Assembly (NCBI RefSeq): GCF_900099805.1
Contig: NZ_FNDR01000013.1
Location: forward strand, 62,001-126,000
Direction of reading: 5' to 3'
Source of the DNA: Variovorax sp. OV700
Lineage (GTDB): Bacteria; Pseudomonadota; Gammaproteobacteria; Burkholderiales; Burkholderiaceae_C
DNA length: 64,000 nucleotides
The notes under the pieces were generated by a model that saw nothing but the letters and a program-made list of their open reading frames with translations, was not told the origin of the DNA and did not search any database. This document shows positions 43,265 through 51,618 of this stretch, piece by piece. How positions within the stretch are numbered: the stretch's first letter is position 1; each line of letters starts with the position of its first letter. A program made the translations under genes and the position numbers.

Positions 43265-43624
43265 CTATGCCGCCGGCGGCGCGTTCGGCATCACCAGCGC
43301 CACCAGCACCGGCCGATTGCTGCGGTTTTCCAGCTGGCGCTTTTCGCCGGGCGCGAAGCGGCAGCTGTCGTAGGGGCCGAGCACTTCTTCCTGGTGCGCG
43401 CCATTGAGCTCGCCGACCACGTGGAGCTGGCCTTCGAGCACGAGATAAAGTTTTTCCATCGGCGAACCATCCAGGCCCGTGTGGCCGCCGGGCAGGATCT
43501 GGCTCATGCCCATCCACATCTGCGTCGAGGGTCCGGCCTCCTTGCCCTGCAGACGGAGGCAGCGCATGTCGAAATGGTTGGGCGCTTCGTAGTGCGGCGC
43601 TTCGCTGAAACGGGTCACATGCAT
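43265..43624 (-). CDS. Single-domain cupin protein
   Basis: A 119-residue cupin with motif 1-like GGHTGLDGSPMEKLYLVLEGQ and a second, less canonical strand with RFAPGEKRQLENRS. Only some of the usual metal-binding His residues are present. Located between an MDR oxidoreductase and a Bug receptor. May be an isomerase, a sensor or a binding protein. Confidence 0.75.
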   Translation of the reverse strand: MHVTRFSEAPHYEAPNHFDMRCLRLQGKEAGPSTQMWMGMSQILPGGHTGLDGSPMEKLYLVLEGQLHVVGELNGAHQEEVLGPYDSCRFAPGEKRQLENRSNRPVLVALVMPNAPPAA

Positions 43625-43645
43625 GGCGGTGTTCCTCCTCGGTGT

Positions 43646-44653
43646 TCAGGGGCGCAGCACGACACGGTCGGTGCTGCCCGAAAGCACGAGCCGGTAGGCG
43701 TCCATGGCTTCGTCGAGCGTGAAGTGCCGCGCCACGGGAAAGGGTTTCAGCGTGCCGCGCTCGAAGCCTTCGCGCATCGCATCGAGCTGCGCGGTGGAGG
43801 CCACGCAGTCCATCGCCAGCGAGTCGATGCCCACGAAGGTGTGCATGCCGCGGTAGAACGCGAAGATGTCGAAGGGCACGGCACGCTCGTGCGTGGCGAT
43901 GAAGATCTGCGTCGCGCCCTTGGCCATCGCCTTGTTGGCGGCCTCGAAGTAGGCGCTGCCGACGGTGTTGTAGACGATGTGTGCGCCGCACCCGCCGGTG
44001 AGCTCGCGCACTTGCGCACCCACGTCGGCATGGTGACGCGCATCGATCACGTCGACCGGCCCGCTCGCGAAGCCTTCGAAGGGTCCGGCGCGGCGCTGCA
44101 CCGCGATCACGCGCGCACCGGCCTGCGAAGCAAGCTGTACCGCCGCCTGGCCGACCTTGCCGTTGGCGCCGAGCACCAGCACGGTCTGCCCGGCCTGCGG
44201 CATGCCGCTGCGCCGGAAGCCTTCAAACGCAGTGACGAAGGGCACGCCCACCGAGCCGGCCTCGTCCATCGAGATGCCCTGGGGCTTGGCGTGCAGCGCG
44301 GCTTCGGGCAGCACGAGAAAGCGTGCATGCGAACCGTCGCGCGTGATGCCGATGTCGCCGCCCGAGCCGTAGACCTCGCGGCCGATCCACTCGGTGGGAC
44401 CACTCACCACGGTGCCCGCGAAGTCGCGCCCGGGGGTGCGGGGCCACACGGCCTGCGGCATAAGGCCCAGCGCGGCTTTCACGTCGCTCGGGTTCACGGC
44501 TGCGGCCGCGACTTGCACCACGGCATGGCCGGGGGGCGCGGTGGGTTCCGGCTGCGGTGCGGCTTCGAGTTGCAGCGCGTCGAGGTTGACGGCCTTTTCG
44601 TTCACGCGCAGTGCGCGCGGGGTGTCGGTTGTTTGCATGGAGGCGATGCTCAT
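43646..44653 (-). CDS. MDR-family oxidoreductase (quinone reductase/zinc-less ADH type)
   Basis: A 335-residue medium-chain dehydrogenase/reductase. The N-terminal GroES-like part has the VNPSDVKAALG block, and the Rossmann part has VLVLGANGKVGQAAVQLA. No structural-zinc Cys cluster is seen, which fits the quinone-oxidoreductase branch. The start MSIASMQ was chosen just downstream of the inverted-repeat element. Likely reduces an unsaturated or quinone-like intermediate in the LacI-linked pathway. Confidence 0.82.
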   Translation of the reverse strand: MSIASMQTTDTPRALRVNEKAVNLDALQLEAAPQPEPTAPPGHAVVQVAAAAVNPSDVKAALGLMPQAVWPRTPGRDFAGTVVSGPTEWIGREVYGSGGDIGITRDGSHARFLVLPEAALHAKPQGISMDEAGSVGVPFVTAFEGFRRSGMPQAGQTVLVLGANGKVGQAAVQLASQAGARVIAVQRRAGPFEGFASGPVDVIDARHHADVGAQVRELTGGCGAHIVYNTVGSAYFEAANKAMAKGATQIFIATHERAVPFDIFAFYRGMHTFVGIDSLAMDCVASTAQLDAMREGFERGTLKPFPVARHFTLDEAMDAYRLVLSGSTDRVVLRP

Positions 44654-44708
44654 CTCAGTGTGTGGTCGCGTTTTGCGCCGCGGCTCGTTTGTGTCCGGGG
44701 GTCGTTCG

Positions 44709-44964
44709 TTCAGGGCGCGTGCGCAGGCCACCGGGTACTCCCCTCCGCGAATGTCCCCCGCCTTCGGCTCCTCCTTTATTTCGCTGCGGGGAGCACCCGG
44801 CGCCCTGTGCACACCAAGCGCTGCGGTTGTTCCGCTCGATCAACGACCGCTCTTTGCAACGCTCGCGCTGGCGGGGTGCCTTGCGCAGCGAAATAAAGGA
44901 GGAGGCCGCAGGCCGGGGGACATTCGCGGAGCAAGGTACCCCGTCGGCGCGAGCGCACCCTGAA
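44709..44964. repeat. Long imperfect inverted-repeat element
   Basis: The 348-bp gap between the MDR and BKACE genes holds this element and no gene. The best-matched arms are 44744-44788 and 44884-44930, sharing TCCGCGAATGTCCCCC and CTCCTCCTTTATTTCGCTGCG. Weaker matches continue outward (GGGTAC, then TTCAGGG at 44709/CCCTGAA ending 44964) and inward (GCACCC). It reads as two copies of a roughly 100-bp unit facing each other. Confidence 0.8.
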
Positions 44965-45001
44965 TGACCCACGACGCGTGGCACAGAAGAACAAGCCCTC
45001 A

Positions 45002-45892
45002 TCACTTGGCTCCCGCACCAGGCAAACCCAGCATCGCGCGCGCCTCGCGCGGGTTGGCGATCTCGCCACCCAGGCTCAGCAGGATGTCGCGCGCCTTCGC
45101 CACGAGTTGTGCATTGCTTGTGGCAAGCACGCCCTTCTCGAGGTAGATGTTGTCTTCCATGCCCACGCGCACATGGCCGCCCAGAAGCCAGGCTTGCGCG
45201 ACGATCGGAAACTCCATGCGGCCGATGCCGAAGGCGCTCCAGAAAGCACCGCGCGGCAGCATGTTGCGGGCATAGAGCAGTGTCTCGGGTGTGGGCGCGA
45301 AGCCGTATTTCACGCCGAGCACGAAGGTCCACATCGCAGGTCCGTCGAGCGTGCCGTCGGCAATCAGGTCGAGCGCGAGGTTGATGTCGCCCGAATCGAA
45401 GATCTCCAGCTCCGGCTTCACGCCCGCCTCGCGAATCACCTTGGCCATGCGCCGCACGTTCTTCGGCGTGTTCATCACCACGTCCGGGCCCGAGTTCATG
45501 GTGTTGAGATCGAGCGAGCACACATCGGGCCTGATGAGCGCGATGTGTTCCACACGCTTCTCTGGCGGCAGCAGCGTGGTGCCCGGCGCGGCGATCTTCG
45601 GATCGTCCTCGCTCGGTATGTAGCGCCCGCCGGGTCCGGTCGTAAGGTTGATGATCAGCTCGCGGTTTTCGCGGCGGATGCGGTCGACCACCTCGCGGTA
45701 GAGCGCGACCTCCATCGACGGCTTGCCGGTTTCGGGATGGCGCACGTGGATGTGCACCTGCGCCGCGCCGGCCTCCGCGGCGGCCAGGCATTCGTCGGCG
45801 ATCTGCACCGGCGTGATCGGCAGGTGCGGCGTCTGCTCGGGCTTCACGAGGTTGCCGGTGACGGCGCAGGTTATGAGGGTCTTGACGTTCAC
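45002..45892 (-). CDS. Beta-keto acid cleavage enzyme (BKACE, DUF849 family)
   Basis: A 296-residue BKACE with the full HIHVR metal motif (His47, His49, Arg51) and the C-terminal GMEDNIY Glu. It uses acetyl-CoA to split a beta-keto acid to acetoacetate and an acyl-CoA. It is coupled to the upstream SDR by an ATGA overlap. An SDR making the keto acid and a BKACE cleaving it is a reasonable pair. Confidence 0.88.
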   Translation of the reverse strand: MNVKTLITCAVTGNLVKPEQTPHLPITPVQIADECLAAAEAGAAQVHIHVRHPETGKPSMEVALYREVVDRIRRENRELIINLTTGPGGRYIPSEDDPKIAAPGTTLLPPEKRVEHIALIRPDVCSLDLNTMNSGPDVVMNTPKNVRRMAKVIREAGVKPELEIFDSGDINLALDLIADGTLDGPAMWTFVLGVKYGFAPTPETLLYARNMLPRGAFWSAFGIGRMEFPIVAQAWLLGGHVRVGMEDNIYLEKGVLATSNAQLVAKARDILLSLGGEIANPREARAMLGLPGAGAK

Positions 45893-46653
45893 AGGTGACG
45901 CCCTCCGTCGACCACGATGCGCGTGCCGGTGACAAAGCGCATCGTCGTCGCCAGCGCCTCGACCGTGGCGGCCACGTCGTCGGGTTTGCCGATGCGCCCG
46001 AGCGGCGTGGTGCTCGCCATCTTGCCGGCAAACTCAGCGCCGCGGCCCGGCACGAAGCCTGACTCGACCGCACCCGGCGACACCGACACCACGCGCACGG
46101 CTGGTGCCATCGCCTTGGCCAGCGCATCGCCCACCACGTCGAGGCCCGCCTTGGCCGCGACGTAGGCGAGGTTGCTACCCACACCCGTGAAGCCCGCTAT
46201 CGACGAGATGTTCGCGATGAGTCCGTCGCCGCTCTGCTTCAGCATCGGCGCGAAAGCGCGGATCGTCGCGAACACGCCGCGGAAGTTGGCGCGCAGCAGC
46301 TCGTCGATGAGCTCGTCCGTCAGCGCGTCGAGATCGCCGGCCGCGATGGGCTGCGTGTGGCCCGCGCTGTTGACCAGGATGTCGCAACGCCCATGCGTGG
46401 CTTTTACCTCCGCAGCGGCCGCCTCCAGGCTCGGGGTATCGACGATGTCGGCGCGAATCGCACTGTGGCGCTGCCCGTTGGCGGAGGGCAGGGCCGCGGC
46501 GCGCGCGGCCGCATCGTCGCCCTTGCGGTGCAGCAGCACGCAGGTAGCGCCGAGCGCGGCGAGGCGAGTGGCCGTCGCGTAGCCGATGGCGCCAAGGCCG
46601 CCGGTGATGACGGCCACCTTGCCGTCGAGTCGGGAAACAGGATCGAAGCTCAT
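45889..46653 (-). CDS. Short-chain dehydrogenase/reductase (SDR)
   Basis: A 254-residue classical SDR with ITGGLGAIG cofactor loop, NSAGH motif, catalytic Ser in ISSIAG and the YVAAK active-site Tyr/Lys. The end VVDGGRHL is typical. It overlaps the BKACE gene by 4 bp and follows the dioxygenase by 20 bp. Probably oxidises a hydroxy acid or reduces a keto acid of the same pathway. Confidence 0.88.
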   Translation of the reverse strand: MSFDPVSRLDGKVAVITGGLGAIGYATATRLAALGATCVLLHRKGDDAAARAAALPSANGQRHSAIRADIVDTPSLEAAAAEVKATHGRCDILVNSAGHTQPIAAGDLDALTDELIDELLRANFRGVFATIRAFAPMLKQSGDGLIANISSIAGFTGVGSNLAYVAAKAGLDVVGDALAKAMAPAVRVVSVSPGAVESGFVPGRGAEFAGKMASTTPLGRIGKPDDVAATVEALATTMRFVTGTRIVVDGGRHL

Positions 46654-46673
46654 GGGATGAAAGAAGAGTGGGT

Positions 46674-47540
46674 TCAGGGGATGGGGGGACGAGGGAACTT
46701 CATCTCGCCGGGCTCGAGCTGGAAGTCGTACTGCAGCGTGGCGGCCTGGCCATCGGGCGCCAGCGCGAAGCGGCCAATCAGCCTCCGCGTCACGCCGAAG
46801 GTCGGGTCGCTCTCCAGGTTCTCGTCGTCGTCGGCGAACACCTGCGTGACCAGCACCTTGTGCCCCGGCTTGCTCACCATGAAGTGCAGGTGCGCGGGCC
46901 GGTTGGGGTGGCGTTGCTGCGCGCGCAGCAGCACGCCGCACGGCCCGTCGGTCGGCACCGGGTAGCCGGCCGGCCGCACGCTGCGGAAATGAAAGCGCCC
47001 TTGCGCATCGGTCGTGAAGCGGCCGCGCAGGTTCATGTCTTCCTGCGCCGGGTCCTGGTTTTCATAGAGGCCGATGGGCGAGGCCTGCCACACATCGACC
47101 GTGGCGCCCGCGACCGGTTCGCCTTGCGCGTTGCGCACCGTGCCCGACACGGCGAGCGGAATGCCCGGCGTGCCCGAGCGTGCGATGTTGTCGCCCTGCG
47201 CACAGGCCGGCGAATTGGCGCGCCAGAAGGGCCCGAGCAGCGCGGCCGGCGATTCGCCGTGCGGGTCCTGGTTGTTCTGCAGCGCCACCACCGTGGACAC
47301 GCCGAGGATGTCGGCCGCCAGCACCACCTCGTTCTTCTTTTCGCCCGTGGCCTGGCCGATGGCGACGATGAATTCGAGCGCCTGCTCGAACTCTTCCTCG
47401 GTCAGCTTCACCTCTTGCACGAAGGCATGCAGGTGGTGCGTGAGGGCGTCCATCACGGTGCGCAGCCGCGGGTCGGGGGTGCGTGCCATGGCTTCGAGCG
47501 CGAAGCCCAGCACCGAGTCGGGAGAGGTGGCGATGTTCAT
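46674..47540 (-). CDS. Intradiol ring-cleavage dioxygenase, hydroxyquinol 1,2-dioxygenase type
   Basis: A 288-residue non-haem Fe(III) dioxygenase with the N-terminal helical dimer domain and the catalytic beta-sandwich. Iron ligands are recognisable as Tyr in GLYENQ, Tyr in PAGYPVP and two His in RPAHLHF. The extended N-terminal domain and DMNLRGRF fit hydroxyquinol/catechol dioxygenases and not protocatechuate dioxygenase. No maleylacetate reductase is adjacent, so the true catechol is open. First gene of the operon, directly after a LacI-type operator. Confidence 0.88.
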   Translation of the reverse strand: MNIATSPDSVLGFALEAMARTPDPRLRTVMDALTHHLHAFVQEVKLTEEEFEQALEFIVAIGQATGEKKNEVVLAADILGVSTVVALQNNQDPHGESPAALLGPFWRANSPACAQGDNIARSGTPGIPLAVSGTVRNAQGEPVAGATVDVWQASPIGLYENQDPAQEDMNLRGRFTTDAQGRFHFRSVRPAGYPVPTDGPCGVLLRAQQRHPNRPAHLHFMVSKPGHKVLVTQVFADDDENLESDPTFGVTRRLIGRFALAPDGQAATLQYDFQLEPGEMKFPRPPIP

Positions 47541-47550
47541 GGAAAGTCTT

Positions 47551-47564
47551 TGCAATCGTTTGCA
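47551..47564. promoter_or_regulatory. LacI-family operator O1 at the dioxygenase promoter
   Basis: TGCAATCGTTTGCA is a 14-bp site with the central CG. It fits the LacI-family consensus TGNAANCGNTTNCA at every fixed position. It overlaps the expected start of transcription of the dioxygenase operon, so repression is the expected effect. Confidence 0.75.
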
Positions 47565-47566
47565 TG

Positions 47567-47594
47567 ATCTTAGTCCAAACTGCGGAAAAGTAAA
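47567..47594 (-). promoter_or_regulatory. Predicted promoter of the dioxygenase operon
   Basis: On the minus strand, TTTACT (47589-47594), 16-nt spacer, TAAGAT (47567-47572). The expected start site falls in the O1 operator. Predicted by eye. Confidence 0.5.
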
Positions 47595-47652
47595 ATGACC
47601 CTGTTCGGAAGACCGGGAATGGGGAAAAGCCGCTCCAGCGCTCCGCCTGCAC

Positions 47653-47666
47653 GACAATCGTTTGCA
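47653..47666. promoter_or_regulatory. LacI-family operator O2 before the lacI-type gene
   Basis: GACAATCGTTTGCA keeps the central CG and a perfect right half but has two left-half mismatches to the consensus. It lies 102 bp from O1 and 11 bp before the regulator's ATG. Autoregulation or looping is plausible. Confidence 0.55.
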
Positions 47667-47677
47667 TCAATCAGCCC

Positions 47678-48709
47678 ATGAGCACCAGCCCGCCTTCTTC
47701 TCCCGTCACCATTCGCGACGTTGCCCGTGCCGCCGGCGTGCATGTGTCGACCGTGTCGCGCGCGCTCAGCCCGGACAAGCGCTCATTGATCAGCGACGAG
47801 GTGCTGCGCGTGGTCGAAGAGGCGGCGCAGCGCCTGGGCTACCGGCCCAACCGCGCGGCCTCGGCCTTGCGCACCGGACGCACCCACACCATCGGCGTGC
47901 TGGTGCCCGACATCACCAACGCGGTGTTTCCGCCCATCCTGCAGGGCATCGAGGCCAGTGCGGCGGCGCGGGGCTACTTCGTGTTCGTCACCAACGTGGT
48001 CGACCCTGCGCTCGCGCGGCCCGTGCTCGAACGCATGCTGGCGCAGCGCGTCGATGGCGTGATCCTGGCGACGGCCACGCGCGACGATCCGCTGGTCGAT
48101 TTCGTCACCAAGGCCGGCATGACCGCGGTGCTGGTCAACCGCGCCGATGAAACCGGCCGCCTGCCCGCCGTGGTGAGCGACGACCGGTTGGCGATGAAGC
48201 TCGCGGTCGACCATCTCGTGGGCCTGGGCCACAAGCGCATCGCGCATCTCGCCGGCCCGCAGAACATCCCCACCGGCGTGGGCCGTCGCCTGGGCGTGGA
48301 GCAGGCGCTGCGCGACCATCGCATGAAGCCGTTCCGCGTGATCGAGTGCGCAAGCTACAGCCGCGAGGCCGGCGCCGCGGCGATGCAGCAGATGCTCGAA
48401 GCCGGCGCCGCGCCCCAAGCGGTGGTGTGCTGCAACGACCTGGTGGCGCTCGGCGCCTACGACGCGCTGCGCCAGGCCGGCCTGCGCGTGCCGAAGGACA
48501 TCTCCATCACCGGCCACAACGACATGCCGCTGGTCGACATGGTCGATCCGCCGCTCACTACCATCCGCCTGCCGCACCGCGAACTCGGCTGGCGCGCGGC
48601 CGAGATGCTGTTCGAGGAGATCGACGGTCACGCGATGTCGGCGTCGACCGTGGTGCTGCGGCCCGAGCTGGTGGTGCGCAAGTCGACTGGGGCGCCGGCA
48701 GCGCGCTGA
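47678..48709 (+). CDS. LacI-family transcriptional regulator
   Basis: A 343-residue LacI protein with N-terminal headpiece (VTIRDVARAAGVHVSTVSRAL, hinge helix RPNRAASALRTGRT) and the periplasmic-binding-like core from about residue 68. Divergent from the dioxygenase operon across a 137-bp region with two LacI-type sites. LacI proteins usually sense sugars or nucleosides; a role in aromatic or keto-acid catabolism, implied here, is less common. Confidence 0.92.
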   Translation: MSTSPPSSPVTIRDVARAAGVHVSTVSRALSPDKRSLISDEVLRVVEEAAQRLGYRPNRAASALRTGRTHTIGVLVPDITNAVFPPILQGIEASAAARGYFVFVTNVVDPALARPVLERMLAQRVDGVILATATRDDPLVDFVTKAGMTAVLVNRADETGRLPAVVSDDRLAMKLAVDHLVGLGHKRIAHLAGPQNIPTGVGRRLGVEQALRDHRMKPFRVIECASYSREAGAAAMQQMLEAGAAPQAVVCCNDLVALGAYDALRQAGLRVPKDISITGHNDMPLVDMVDPPLTTIRLPHRELGWRAAEMLFEEIDGHAMSASTVVLRPELVVRKSTGAPAAR

Positions 48710-50392
48710 TCAGCTGTTTCGAGGCGAGGCCTTCTTGCGCGCCGCCGGCCGCCGCGGCGGCTTCGTTTCGAGCACCAGCTCGGCCGGCAAGGTGTCGTTC
48801 CACGACTCGGTGAAATAGGCGCGATCGCTCGGCACCAATTGCGGCAATGCATCGCGCAGCGATTCCAGCGACTGCTCTGCCGCCTTCAGGTCGCCCGCAT
48901 GGGCCGCATACCAGGCGTGCTCGAACAGAAGGCTGCAATGTTGCAGGCCGGGGTAGCGCCGGCGGCCGGCCTGGTGGTCGGCCAGTCGCGCCTGTGCTAC
49001 ATCGACCCAGCGCGCCGGCCAATGCGCGGCGTCGAAGGCATCGGCGAGCGGGCCGGCGAGCTTCGAGATGGCGGCCGGCTCCAGCGGCTTCTGCGCGCGG
49101 AACTGCGCGAGCGAGGGTTGCTTCTCGGGCCGGCAATGGCCGCGCGCGATGCGCATCAGGTAGATCGCATTCCAGGCCGAGCGGCCCTGGCCGTCGGCGT
49201 GGCCGCAGAGCCATTCGCTGAAGGCGATCCATTGAACGGCGCGGCGCGTGGTGTCGGCGTGTCCGTCGTGCGCGAGTGCCGGCAGGTCCGAGAGGCCCAC
49301 GCGGTCGAACAGCCACGCGGCCATGCCCATGTTGGCAGCCACGTGCTGGGCCGCCTCGAAGGAGTGCGATTCGAAGGCCGCGGCCAATGCCTCGCCAAAG
49401 CGCTGCAGCGATTCTTCGGCGAGCGCGGCGGCCGCGGGCCTGTCGTCGGCGGCGAGCGCCAATGCGCGCGAGCGGCACACCAGGGCCCAGAGGTTGCACC
49501 ATTCGAAGCGCACGTCGGGGTGGTGCCGCAGCACGAGTCCGCGCACCGCGTCCTCGGCCATGCCGGCAAGGAGCGACTGCGCGAGTGGCAGGTCGCGCGC
49601 GGTGTAGGCGCACCAGGCCGAGACGATGCATTCCATCGCGCCGAGGTAGTCGTTGCCCGCCACGTGATGGGCGAGGCGTTGCTTCTTCAAAGCCTGCAGT
49701 CGCCGGCGCGCCTGCTCGTTGTCGCCGAGGCGGCGCCACAGCATGGCCTCGTTGAGCGTGACCAGCGCGCGCTGAAAGTCGGTCGCGGCCAATGTGCCGG
49801 CGAGGCGGATCGACTCCAATGCGCTGGCCGGTGACCCGGCCGCGCTGCCACCTGCCACCGGCGCCATGAGCCTGCCCTGCCGCGCCGCCTGCTGCGAGGC
49901 GACCAGCTGCTTCCAGAAGGCCGCGTCCTGCAGGTGCACCGCGTCAGGTGGCTTCGGCGAGCCGGGTGCTGCTGCACTCGCCCGGCGAGAGCGCAGCCCC
50001 AGGAAAGAAGCGACTTCCGCCGCCGTGGCCGTGCGGCCATCCACCAGCATGCGCACGCGCTTCGCCTCGGCCGCCGGCAGCCAGAAGGGGCCCTGGCTGC
50101 GCCGCTCGGCGTTGAGAAAGCGCGGTTCGCGCTGCGTGTCCTCACCCCAGCCGACCTCGATGTTCCATGCCTTGAAGTCGCGGAACGCGCGGCTCACGAC
50201 CATGCGCAGCGTGCTCGCATCGGACACTTCGCCGCGCAGGTCGGCCAGCCGCACGAGGCCGCCCTCGGCATCGTGCGCGTGCTTCATGCGTGCGAGCAGC
50301 CAGAGCGATTGGAACGCCGCGCGCTGGCCATTCACCGATTGCGGCGAAGTCAGCTCGATGAAAAGGGGGGAGGGGGCAGCAGGCTTTGGCAC
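48710..50392 (-). CDS. Uncharacterised 560-residue helical protein
   Basis: I do not recognise this family. The start is a GTG with no strong ribosome site, but no better start is seen. Residues 15-130 may form a winged-helix-like region (LVRLADLRGEVSDASTLRMVVSR), and from about 200 to 520 it looks like helical pairs rich in Ala/Leu, of TPR-like type (ALVTLNEAMLWRRLGDNEQARRRL; AWYAAHAGDLKAAEQSLESL). The tail is Lys/Arg/Pro-rich. No signal peptide and no catalytic motif are evident. It abuts the lacI-type gene tail to tail with no gap. Confidence 0.65.
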   Translation of the reverse strand: MPKPAAPSPLFIELTSPQSVNGQRAAFQSLWLLARMKHAHDAEGGLVRLADLRGEVSDASTLRMVVSRAFRDFKAWNIEVGWGEDTQREPRFLNAERRSQGPFWLPAAEAKRVRMLVDGRTATAAEVASFLGLRSRRASAAAPGSPKPPDAVHLQDAAFWKQLVASQQAARQGRLMAPVAGGSAAGSPASALESIRLAGTLAATDFQRALVTLNEAMLWRRLGDNEQARRRLQALKKQRLAHHVAGNDYLGAMECIVSAWCAYTARDLPLAQSLLAGMAEDAVRGLVLRHHPDVRFEWCNLWALVCRSRALALAADDRPAAAALAEESLQRFGEALAAAFESHSFEAAQHVAANMGMAAWLFDRVGLSDLPALAHDGHADTTRRAVQWIAFSEWLCGHADGQGRSAWNAIYLMRIARGHCRPEKQPSLAQFRAQKPLEPAAISKLAGPLADAFDAAHWPARWVDVAQARLADHQAGRRRYPGLQHCSLLFEHAWYAAHAGDLKAAEQSLESLRDALPQLVPSDRAYFTESWNDTLPAELVLETKPPRRPAARKKASPRNS

Positions 50393-50442
50393 GCCCGAGA
50401 TTGAACCTCAAATTCAGAGGCGGCCAAGCACGGGTGCTTTCT

Positions 50443-50637
50443 TCAGAACCTGTCGCGGTCCACCACTTCCCGTACCTGGCTGCGGCCGATGCCCAGGTCG
50501 CGCAGCTGGTGGTCGCTCATGCTGACCAGGTGCTGCGTGTCCGCGCGGCTGCGGCGGCGCTCCGCGGCGCGGCGGCGCCAGCTGCGCAGGGCATGCATCA
50601 GGCGTTGATGAAAGGGCGAGTGCGTCGGCGCTGTCAC
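50443..50637 (-). CDS. DUF1127 (YjiS-like) small protein
   Basis: A 64-residue basic protein with the DUF1127 core (LRSWRRRAAERR...LVSMSDHQLRDLGIGRSQV). The GTG at 50637 is chosen because AAGGAG lies 6 bp upstream; an ATG nine codons earlier has no such site. DUF1127 proteins are small Arg-rich proteins, some linked to RNA binding or phosphate/carbon responses. Confidence 0.8.
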   Translation of the reverse strand: MTAPTHSPFHQRLMHALRSWRRRAAERRRSRADTQHLVSMSDHQLRDLGIGRSQVREVVDRDRF

Positions 50638-50713
50638 GATAGGCTCCTTGTGGGGGAGCCTCATCTTGCGGCGATGCGTGCTATTGTGGAAGTTGAGATT
50701 CCTGACACCTTCA

Positions 50714-50728
50714 ATCAGAATTCCTGAT
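50714..50728. promoter_or_regulatory. Candidate autoregulatory site over the lysR start codon
   Basis: ATCAG-AATTC-CTGAT is a perfect 5-bp-arm inverted repeat overlapping the ATG. Its ATTCCTGA half is repeated 22 bp upstream (50698-50705). The form fits a LysR site but is short. Confidence 0.35.
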
Positions 50729-51617
50729 GCGACAACTCAACCTCGACCAGCTACGCACGCTCATTGCCATTGCCGATCTGGGCACCTTCTCGGCCGCAGC
50801 CAAGGCGCTGCATCTTGCGCAGCCGACCGTGAGCCTGCACATCAGCGAACTCGAATCGCGCCTGGGTGCGCCGCTGGTGGTCCGCGGCAATCGCCGCGTC
50901 ACGCCCACGGCGGCCGGCGCGGCGCTGGTCGAGCGCGGGCGCAAGCTGCTGCGCGACACCGACGATGCCGTCGAGGCAGTCAAGCGCCAGGCCGAAGGCC
51001 GCACCGGCCGTGTGCGCCTCGGCACTTCCACCGGCGTGGTGGTCGACTTATTGCCGCAGGTGCTCGAAGCCCTGGGGTCTCGCCATGCGGGCATCGACGT
51101 GGAGGTGAGCATCCTCGGCTCATACGAAGCCATGGCGCGACTGGCCGCCGGCACGCTCGACATCGGCCTGGTGGCCATCCCGCAGCCGCCGCAGCGCGAC
51201 ATCGCCGTCACGCCGTGGTGCGACCAGGCCATGATGGCGTTCGTACCGCAGCGCTGGAAGGCGCCCAAGCGCGTCACGCCGGCATGGCTCGCGGCGCAGC
51301 CGCTGATCTTCAACGATGCCACTACCCACATGTACCGGCTCTCGATGGAGTGGTTCGCGGCGGCCGGTTTTGCGCCGCGTGCGCGCATCGAACTCAACTA
51401 CGACGCAGCCATCCGCAGCCTGGTGGCGGCCGGCTATGGCGCGGCTCTGCTGCCGCTGCAGGAGACCACCGACGCGGCGCTGAACCAGCGCATGCAGATC
51501 CTCCCGATCACGCCCAGGCTCACGCGCCGCCTGGGCATTGCGCACCGACAACGGGCGCTGCTCGATGGCGCCACGCAAAGCGTGCTGCAGGTGCTGACGG
51601 CTTTCCGGCAGCTCTGA
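50727..51617 (+). CDS. LysR-family transcriptional regulator
   Basis: A 296-residue LysR protein with winged helix at about 3-62 (LDQLRTLIAIADLGTFSAAAKALHLAQPTVSLHI) and effector domain from about 92 (GRVRLGTSTGVVVDL). It converges on aliphatic amidase with 1 bp between stops. Its targets are not clear: it is divergent from the DUF1127 gene. Confidence 0.9.
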   Translation: MRQLNLDQLRTLIAIADLGTFSAAAKALHLAQPTVSLHISELESRLGAPLVVRGNRRVTPTAAGAALVERGRKLLRDTDDAVEAVKRQAEGRTGRVRLGTSTGVVVDLLPQVLEALGSRHAGIDVEVSILGSYEAMARLAAGTLDIGLVAIPQPPQRDIAVTPWCDQAMMAFVPQRWKAPKRVTPAWLAAQPLIFNDATTHMYRLSMEWFAAAGFAPRARIELNYDAAIRSLVAAGYGAALLPLQETTDAALNQRMQILPITPRLTRRLGIAHRQRALLDGATQSVLQVLTAFRQL

Positions 51618-51618
51618 C

